NCBI GenBank assembly: GCA_029260955.1
Contig: JAJDCF010000010.1
Coordinates: 1-26,867, forward strand
Source: Patescibacteria group bacterium
GTDB taxonomy: Bacteria; Patescibacteriota; Gracilibacteria; UM-FILTER-43-11
DNA length: 26,867 bases
Reading direction: 5' to 3'
The notes beneath the pieces are model-generated. The model saw only the letters and a list, made by a program, of their open reading frames with translations. It had not been told where the DNA came from and searched no databases. A program made the translations under genes and the position numbers. This document shows, piece after piece, positions 21,685 to 26,867 of the stretch (within the stretch, counting starts at the first letter, position 1; each line of letters starts with the position of its first letter).

Positions 21685-23043
21685 TTATTTACAACAAGCA
21701 AAAGACTGCGTCAAATTACATGAGCTAGCCGTTCCAAAGTCAATATCGAAATTCCAAGAAGTAGCAAAGAAAGAGCTGGTATTATTCGTCCAACCATTAC
21801 AGTCATTCGGAGCAGCCGTCGTGTAAGCAGGAGGGCCACTATTAATCCACATAGGCCCGCTTAACGCAGCAAGAGCAGTTGGATCGTAGTTGTATGTATT
21901 TATGATTTCTGCTGCAGTACAAACATGGCTATCAGTCAAAAATGCGTCACAGTAAGCGTTCACTGCCTCATAACCAGACTGACTACCATTGTATGTACCA
22001 GCCGTCTTACCCGCATACAAACCAGAATAACCATTATTTACAACTGACGGAATACTAAAGGCTAACAATTTAGTAGCAAGAGTAGCTAGTTCAGCCGGAG
22101 TACTACCATCTCCAAGAGCTTTCAATGCATTAACAATATCTGTCTTCACTGTATTATCCACACCCAATTCAGTCATCAGAGTGTCCAAGAAATCGACCAC
22201 TCCATCCACATAGTCCTTTAACGAAACAGAAGCTGCGGGTTTATTCTCACATTTCCATCCTTTAGGAGAAGCCACATCAGCAACAGCAAGTTGATCATCG
22301 GCACAACCGGACAAAAAGCTTGGCTGATCCGCACAGCTCCAACCAGTAGGCGCACCTGAATTAGCAATAGCAACCTGATCATCAGCACAAACAGCACCAA
22401 CAACCGGACCAACCGCACAGCTCCAACCTATAGGAGAACCTGAATCACTGACTGAAATCTCGCCATCGGCACAACCTGTTAAAAAGCTTGGCTGATCCTC
22501 ACAACTCCAACCAGTAGGCGCACCTGAATCGGCAATCGCAACCTGATCATCGGCACAACCCGTCAAAACCTTATCCTCACATTTCCATCCAGTTAACTCA
22601 GAGGAATCACTGGCAAGAGTCTGATCATCGGTACATCCAGCAGTGTCCAAATGAACCATTTCTGTCAGGTTAGCACCATCCCAAATCTTGAAGGCAGGAT
22701 TTCCAACACTATCAACATCAGCATCGTCATCCAGAACATCAAGCTTTATCAAACAATTTCCGCTGAAATCAATACCGCCGGGACAGGTCGGAGGCGGAGA
22801 AGGAACTGATACTGTCTTCTCGTAACAACCTGCGCTACAAGTAAAGGCAGGATATTTTGTTGGCGCTCCCGGATTCGGACAATTAGCCAAAGTCTCAATA
22901 TGCGCCTGGCAACTACCACCGTAATAATCCTCACCAGGATCACATTCAACAATTGGGAAGCAGCCCTCAGAAAGACCAGCATACGCGGGCTGAGGCAGAA
23001 TCAGAATAGCTAATAAAAGAAATAGTGGAAGTAATTTTTTCAT
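21685..23043 (-). CDS. Secreted modular Cys-rich repeat protein of unknown function
   Basis: 452 residues; family not recognised. A signal peptide (1-22, ending AYA) leads to a Cys-rich module (Cys28, 34, 45, 55, 69, 73) whose spacing nearly matches that of the 748-residue neighbour. Then come five C-x17-C repeats (Cys137/155, 163/181, 191/209, 219/237, 247/265) with the pattern GCADDQVAIADSGAPTGWSC, a helical linker (about 275-330) and a C-terminal domain (about 338-452) shared with the 185-residue gene upstream: C..DSHVCT..EIINTYN.DP, ..C.GW.., ACCK at the very end. No anchor is visible. It lies 17 bases after that gene and 18 before the next. Surface or matrix role inferred. Confidence 0.85.
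   Translation of the reverse strand: MKKLLPLFLLLAILILPQPAYAGLSEGCFPIVECDPGEDYYGGSCQAHIETLANCPNPGAPTKYPAFTCSAGCYEKTVSVPSPPPTCPGGIDFSGNCLIKLDVLDDDADVDSVGNPAFKIWDGANLTEMVHLDTAGCTDDQTLASDSSELTGWKCEDKVLTGCADDQVAIADSGAPTGWSCEDQPSFLTGCADGEISVSDSGSPIGWSCAVGPVVGAVCADDQVAIANSGAPTGWSCADQPSFLSGCADDQLAVADVASPKGWKCENKPAASVSLKDYVDGVVDFLDTLMTELGVDNTVKTDIVNALKALGDGSTPAELATLATKLLAFSIPSVVNNGYSGLYAGKTAGTYNGSQSGYEAVNAYCDAFLTDSHVCTAAEIINTYNYDPTALAALSGPMWINSGPPAYTTAAPNDCNGWTNNTSSFFATSWNFDIDFGTASSCNLTQSFACCK
22249..22635 (-). repeat. Five tandem C-x17-C repeats, about 84 bp each
   Basis: Codons 137-265 of the 452-residue gene encode five repeats of 26-28 residues. At the DNA level units two apart are almost identical: a block starting at 22313 (AAAAAGCTTGGCTGATCC on the plus strand) recurs at 22481, exactly 168 bp (two units) away, with only a few differences over about 78 bases. 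This points to recent duplication of a two-unit block, so copy number may vary between strains. Confidence 0.85.
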
Positions 23044-23060
23044 ATATATTTTTTGACGAA

Positions 23061-23564
23061 CTATTTACAGCAAGCATATGCTCTGGCGCTGTCACAGGTT
23101 GTGATCACTCCGTACTGCTTTGTTGCATTCCAGACTGATCCAAAAACATTTTGACCATAAAGTTTTGCGGATTGACTCCATCCCTGACAATCATTTGAAA
23201 TACTGGAAAAATAGGCAGGCGCCCCATTATTCACCCACATTGAGGCTGTCTCTCCTGTAATAGCAGTGGGATCATGGTTGTAAGTATTGATAATCTCCAT
23301 TGGAGTGCAAACATGGCTATCTGGATAAGCCGAATTACAATAATTATTTGCTCCAGAATAACTTCCAGCATCACCACCCTGATAAGTACCAGGTGTTACC
23401 CCTTCAAAAAGGCCCACAATACCAGAAACGGGATTAGGCTGACTGACTGGATAATTTACGGCATAGGCGAAAACGGCAGCGCCGAATACGGCGAAAACCG
23501 CTAAGCCCCTTAGCGATGCGGATATCAAGGTTTTAGAGAAGTTTCTTACACTATTCTTTTTCAT
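23061..23564 (-). CDS. Small exported protein with the shared Cys-rich C-terminal domain
   Basis: 167 residues from the ATG at 23562-23564 (MKKNSVRNFSKTL). The frame is open 18 codons further up, but that start would overlap the predicted promoter and spoil the signal peptide, whose hydrophobic core (GLAVFAVFGAAVFAYA) ends near residue 35. The rest is one domain matching the end of the 452-residue protein: in the longer numbering Cys94, 104, 144, 175, 183 and 184, with spacing 10, 40, 31, 8, 1 against 10, 40, 27, 8, 1. Shared words are DSHVCT, EIINTYN.DPTA, MW.N.G.PAY and the terminal ACCK. Function unknown. First gene of the insert after fusA (89 bases). TAG stop. Confidence 0.8.
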   Translation of the reverse strand: MKKNSVRNFSKTLISASLRGLAVFAVFGAAVFAYAVNYPVSQPNPVSGIVGLFEGVTPGTYQGGDAGSYSGANNYCNSAYPDSHVCTPMEIINTYNHDPTAITGETASMWVNNGAPAYFSSISNDCQGWSQSAKLYGQNVFGSVWNATKQYGVITTCDSARAYACCK

Positions 23565-23594
23565 CTTTTTTTGTTTGTGAGTACTTTCTTGAAA

Positions 23595-23623
23595 AGTGTA
23601 GCAAAAAGCACTGCTCAAAACAA
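23595..23623 (-). promoter_or_regulatory. Possible promoter for the exported-protein operon
   Basis: On the minus strand -35 TTGTTT (23618-23623) and an extended -10 TGCTACACT (hexamer 23595-23600) are 17 bp apart. The start would be near 23588, about 24 bases before the chosen ATG. The hexamers are only moderate matches, so read-through from fusA may matter as much. Confidence 0.4.
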
Positions 23624-23653
23624 ACTAAAAGCAATTTTTAAAGGTTTCAGAGG

Positions 23654-25738
23654 CTACGCCATTCCCCTATCTTCCTTAATCTTCTCTTCAACGTTTCTCG
23701 GCACCTTAGCATAGTGAGAAAATTCCATAGTGTAGCTGGCTCGACCTTGAGTCATGGAGCGAAGATCGGTTGCATAACCGAACATTTCGGATAGTGGAAC
23801 CTTTGAATCAATGGTCTTGGCTTCACCACGATCTCCCATCGCATCAATCTGACCACGTCTTGAGTTGAGGTTACCCATCACATCACCCATAAACTCTTCT
23901 GGAGTAACTACTTCAACCTTCATGGTAGGTTCGAGTAAAATAGGACCGGCCTTTCTTGCAGCATTCCTGAAGGCAATACTAGAAGCCATTTTAAAGGCAA
24001 TTTCAGAGGAATCCACATCATGGTAAGAGCCATCATAAAGCTCTACTTTTACATCAACGACTGGGTAACCAGCTACCACTCCACGGGTCAGAGCTTCTTT
24101 AAGTCCTTTCTGCACACCAGGAATAAACTCCTTGGGGATACGTCCTCCAACGACTGAATCAATAAATTCATAACCTTTACCAGGTTCGTTAGGAGAAACT
24201 CTGATAAGCACGTGACCATATTGACCACGTCCACCAGTCTGCTTTGAATACTTCTCTTCTTCTTCAACCTCTTTTTCAATCGTTTCTCGGTAAGCTACCT
24301 GAGGTCTTCCTACATTGGCTTCTACCTTAAACTCACGCTTCATGCGATCAACGAGGACTTCTAAGTGAAGTTCTCCCATTCCAGAGATAATAGTTTGATT
24401 GGTTTCTTCATCTGAGCGAACCTGGAAAGTAGGATCTTCCTCGGCCAGTTTCTGAAGAGCATGTCCCATCTTTTCTTGGTCAGCTTTGGTTTTTGGCTCG
24501 ATCGCAATCGAAATAACAGGATCTGGAAAGGTAATGGATTCCAAAATGATTTTTTGCTGACCATCACCAACTAGCGTGCTACCAGTTCGAACTGATTTAA
24601 GCCCGATAACCGCACCAATATGACCAGCAGAAATCTCTTGAATTTCTTTACGATCATTAGCGTGCATCTCTACCAAGCGACCAACACGCTCCTTTTGCCC
24701 CTGTGAAGAGTTGTAGATATAAGAACCAGACTTTAGAACGCCAGAGTAAACACGAACGAAACAAAGACGACCAACGAAAGGATCCGTAGCAATCTTAAAG
24801 ACAAGTGCTCCAAGTGGATCATTGGGGTCTGTATGACGTATTACTTCCTCTTCTTCATTGTCGGCCAAGTGCCCCTTAATTGGTGGAATATCGAATGGTG
24901 AAGGTAGATAATCATTCACTGCATCAAGCAATAACTGAACCCCCTTGTTCTTAAGAGCTGTACCAGTCAGTACTGGAACAAATGTGTTAGCAATAACAGT
25001 TCTACGAATGGCTGCTTTCAAGTCATCAACGGTGAATTCTTCACCCAAATACTTCTCCATAAATTCATCATCACCATCAGCTACCTTCTCGAGCATCTTT
25101 CCACGCCACTCATCAGCTTGAGCCTTCATGTCATCTGGAATAGCAATCTCCTCCATCTCTTTACCCATGTCATCTTTGTAGATTGTCGCTTTCATCTCGA
25201 CCAAATCAACCAGCCCTTGAAAACCACCTTCCTCACCAATAGGAAGTTGAATCGGAGAAGCTGTTTTGGTCAAACGATCCAAAATACTCTGGAATGATCG
25301 TTCAAAACTGGCTCCCGTTCGATCAAGCTTATTAATGAAGCACATACGAGGAACATGGTACTTGTCAGCTTGGCGCCATACTGTTTCGGATTGAGGTTCA
25401 ACACCGGCAACACCATCAAAAATTACCACTCCACCATCGAGTACACGCATTGAACGCTCTACTTCAGCCGTAAAATCCACGTGTCCAGGAGTGTCGATAA
25501 TATTGTACTGGTGATCTTTCCAAAAACATGTTGTGGCAGCCGCTGTAATCGTAATACCACGTTCCTGTTCCTGCTCCATCCAGTCCATAGTTGCCTCACC
25601 CTCGTGCACCTCACCAATTTTATAACTCTTACCTGTGTAATACAAAACACGCTCAGTAACAGTTGTTTTGCCTGCATCAATGTGGGCAATAATACCGAAG
25701 TTACGAACCTTTTTAAGCACCTCTTTATAGTCTGACAT
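23654..25738 (-). CDS. fusA: Translation elongation factor G
   Basis: 694 residues, usual length. This GTPase drives translocation and, with RRF, ribosome recycling. G1 AHIDAGKT is at residues 18-25, switch I RGITI at 60-64, G3 DTPGH at 82-86, G4 NKLD at 136-139. Domains II-V are complete, with EDPTFQVRSDEETNQTIISG, GELHLEVLVDRMKREF, GGRGQYGHV and the C-terminal GRASYTMEFSHYAKVP. In most bacteria rpsL and rpsG precede it and tuf follows; here a GGDEF gene lies divergently upstream and five exported-protein genes lie downstream. It ends in TAG. Confidence 0.98.
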   Translation of the reverse strand: MSDYKEVLKKVRNFGIIAHIDAGKTTVTERVLYYTGKSYKIGEVHEGEATMDWMEQEQERGITITAAATTCFWKDHQYNIIDTPGHVDFTAEVERSMRVLDGGVVIFDGVAGVEPQSETVWRQADKYHVPRMCFINKLDRTGASFERSFQSILDRLTKTASPIQLPIGEEGGFQGLVDLVEMKATIYKDDMGKEMEEIAIPDDMKAQADEWRGKMLEKVADGDDEFMEKYLGEEFTVDDLKAAIRRTVIANTFVPVLTGTALKNKGVQLLLDAVNDYLPSPFDIPPIKGHLADNEEEEVIRHTDPNDPLGALVFKIATDPFVGRLCFVRVYSGVLKSGSYIYNSSQGQKERVGRLVEMHANDRKEIQEISAGHIGAVIGLKSVRTGSTLVGDGQQKIILESITFPDPVISIAIEPKTKADQEKMGHALQKLAEEDPTFQVRSDEETNQTIISGMGELHLEVLVDRMKREFKVEANVGRPQVAYRETIEKEVEEEEKYSKQTGGRGQYGHVLIRVSPNEPGKGYEFIDSVVGGRIPKEFIPGVQKGLKEALTRGVVAGYPVVDVKVELYDGSYHDVDSSEIAFKMASSIAFRNAARKAGPILLEPTMKVEVVTPEEFMGDVMGNLNSRRGQIDAMGDRGEAKTIDSKVPLSEMFGYATDLRSMTQGRASYTMEFSHYAKVPRNVEEKIKEDRGMA

Positions 25739-25783
25739 CTCTTTGAAAAATTAAGAATAATAAATTTAAAAATTTGCCTGAGA

Positions 25784-25811
25784 AGTATACAGACTGGCAC
25801 AAAAAAGACAA
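25784..25811 (-). promoter_or_regulatory. fusA promoter
   Basis: On the minus strand -35 TTGTCT (25806-25811) and -10 TATACT (25784-25789) are 16 bp apart. The start would be near 25777, leaving a leader of about 39 bases that is A/T-rich and has no usable Shine-Dalgarno motif (AAAGAG touches the ATG). Its -35 is only 4 bp from the -35 of the divergent promoter. Confidence 0.65.
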
Positions 25812-25815
25812 GTGG

Positions 25816-25844
25816 TTGCCCAATTAGGCAAAATACTGTATAAT
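25816..25844 (+). promoter_or_regulatory. Promoter of the GGDEF gene
   Basis: -35 TTGCCC (25816-25821), 17-bp spacer, consensus -10 TATAAT (25839-25844). Transcription should begin near 25851, so the leader before the GTG at 25868 is only about 17 bases. The AGAGGG at 25845-25850 would lie upstream of the start of the RNA and so cannot be a ribosome binding site. Confidence 0.7.
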
Positions 25845-25867
25845 AGAGGGATTAATTCATAAAAAGA

Positions 25868-26867
25868 GTGGAACAAAATTGTCATCCAAATCAATGGTTT
25901 CAAGATAATCCCTTTGTACCTTCACGTAGCGTATTTGAGTATGGCAAAGTAGAGCCTGAGCGCGATGAAGATCCTGAGGGAGTAGCAGAAACATTGGCCG
26001 ATGAAGAAGTAAAAACATTGGTAAGTGAAAAAGTGCAGACTGCATTTGACACCGAGGGAACCTCTCGAACTATACCTACTGATTCAATGCCTACAGCAGC
26101 ACAGCAAAAATGGATTGACGCGGTTTACAGTGCAAATACAGCTGAAATTCCTTCTGATACAACTCCTGCAGAGACAAATGCGGTACAGCAATTGAGAGAG
26201 GAAATGTTCAGATTGATTGGCGAAAATGCTGTACTGGAAGCAGCAGAAAGGGAGAGATTAAAAAAAGCTCACGCAGCAGAATTAGCTGCAAAAGATGAAG
26301 AAATCGAACGATTACAGAAACTAGCCATTTATGATGAATTAACTGGCTTAAATACGAGAAAGTCTTTTGATGATAGTATTTATGAAGCATCCGCTAAAGC
26401 CATAAGGCATGGCACAAACTTTAGCCTGATATTTGTCGATCTCGACAAGTTCAAACTTATAAACGACGAACTAGGCCATTTAGCGGGAGATGAAGCGCTA
26501 AGAATTGCAGGGAAAATCATAAATAATAACCTACGAACTGAAGACAAGAAATTTCGTTACGGCGGGGAAGAACTAGTGATTATTTTGCCAGAAACAGATA
26601 AGAATCAAGCTAAGCAAGTTGCACAAAAGCTTGGAGCGGCAATCGAAGTAAATCTAAAATCTGACCTGCTCGAATACCTTAAAAATGAAGATGGAGGTGA
26701 AAAAAAACTTACTGAAGCAGAACTTACTGAGGCGATGAATAGACAAATGTGCACTGCATCTATTGGTGTAAGTAGCTACAAAAATTCAAGAAAAAGAACT
26801 CAGCAAGACCCAAAAATAATCGCTAGCATCGTAACTTTGGAAGCTGACAGGGCCATGTATAAAGCAA
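25868..26867 (+). CDS. GGDEF-domain protein, probable diguanylate cyclase (3' end cut by window)
   Basis: At least 333 residues; the gene runs off the right edge. GTG at 25868 is the only ordinary start before the first conserved part: a stop lies at 25853-25855 and no in-frame ATG occurs until 26090. The acidic N-terminus (1-110) has no recognised sensor domain and no membrane segment; a coiled coil (about 115-153) leads into the GGDEF domain. DELTGL is at 156-161, the metal-binding FVDLDKFKLIND follows, the active site is GGEEL at 232-236, and RTED (223-226) is an inhibitory I-site with the exact 5-residue spacing. It should make c-di-GMP from two GTP, with product inhibition. A roughly 25-residue insert follows the active site. 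Cytosolic. Confidence 0.88.
   Translation, partial: MEQNCHPNQWFQDNPFVPSRSVFEYGKVEPERDEDPEGVAETLADEEVKTLVSEKVQTAFDTEGTSRTIPTDSMPTAAQQKWIDAVYSANTAEIPSDTTPAETNAVQQLREEMFRLIGENAVLEAAERERLKKAHAAELAAKDEEIERLQKLAIYDELTGLNTRKSFDDSIYEASAKAIRHGTNFSLIFVDLDKFKLINDELGHLAGDEALRIAGKIINNNLRTEDKKFRYGGEELVIILPETDKNQAKQVAQKLGAAIEVNLKSDLLEYLKNEDGGEKKLTEAELTEAMNRQMCTASIGVSSYKNSRKRTQQDPKIIASIVTLEADRAMYKA

Noticed and set aside
22249..22635. Regular repeats as a CRISPR array
   Set aside because: The repeats stay in one reading frame with conserved codons and no unique spacers; they are protein repeats.
23565..23618. Longer start for the small exported protein (MSSAFCYTFQ...)
   Set aside because: It overlaps the predicted promoter and puts 18 polar residues before the signal peptide.
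23565..23653. Terminator between fusA and the exported-protein genes
   Set aside because: The T-rich stretches there are not preceded by a hairpin with a workable loop.
52..25738. Alternative genetic code (TGA as glycine)
   Set aside because: All conserved proteins are full length with no in-frame TGA, and conserved glycines use GGN codons.
25845..25861. AGAGGG as a ribosome binding site with an ATA start at 25859 for the GGDEF gene
   Set aside because: AGAGGG lies directly after the -10 and upstream of the expected RNA start, so it would not be in the mRNA; ATA is also a very rare start.

Overview
The window is almost entirely one long leftward (minus-strand) block of translation genes: fusA, tuf, and a merged S10-spc-alpha ribosomal protein cluster ending in rplM-rpsI. 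Several traits suggest a Candidate Phyla Radiation (Patescibacteria) bacterium: no rpmD (L30) between rpsE and rplO, zinc-type S14 and L36, lysine/glutamate-rich tails on several ribosomal proteins, and small secreted Cys-rich proteins. I lean to the Peregrinibacteria/Gracilibacteria side, but that is a guess. The standard genetic code fits. All 40 complete genes end in TAA (34) or TAG (6), none in TGA, and none has a recognisable Shine-Dalgarno motif.

Layout from right to left (direction of transcription). At the right edge a rightward, truncated GGDEF (diguanylate cyclase) gene diverges from fusA; their promoters have -35 boxes 4 bp apart. rpsL and rpsG, which usually precede fusA, are not there. 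Between fusA and tuf lie five same-strand genes for exported proteins (18366-23564). Three of them share modules: a short protein with a Cys-rich C-terminal domain; a 452-residue protein with that domain plus five C-x17-C repeats; and a 748-residue protein with the same N-terminal module, a YadA-like beta-roll and a C-terminal peptidase S74 self-cleaving chaperone domain. A lipoprotein with four Cys-pair repeats and a one-TM 96-residue protein follow. tuf has its own strong promoter overlapped by a palindrome, and a stable UUCG hairpin separates it from rpsJ.

The S10 operon is then interrupted: a rightward gene for a candidate lipoprotein (16027-16674) converges on rpsJ and diverges from rplC. 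The divergent promoter region carries seven GTCCA words in 168 bp, the first four spaced 20, 20 and 21 bp apart, which looks like an undescribed operator array. From rplC onward the order is conventional (rplC-D-W-B, rpsS, rplV, rpsC, rplP, rpmC, rpsQ, rplN, rplX, rplE, rpsN, rpsH, rplF, rplR, rpsE, rplO, secY, adk, map, infA, rpmJ, rpsM, rpsK, rpsD, rpoA, rplQ, rplM, rpsI), ending in a probable intrinsic terminator at the left edge.

Together the genes make ribosomes, the RNA polymerase alpha subunit, elongation and initiation factors, the SecY translocon, adenylate kinase and methionine aminopeptidase. The embedded exported genes are the unusual part: they may be co-transcribed with the translation machinery and exported through the same Sec system. 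No stretch longer than about 210 bases lacks a gene, and I saw no tRNA, rRNA, insertion sequence or CRISPR array.
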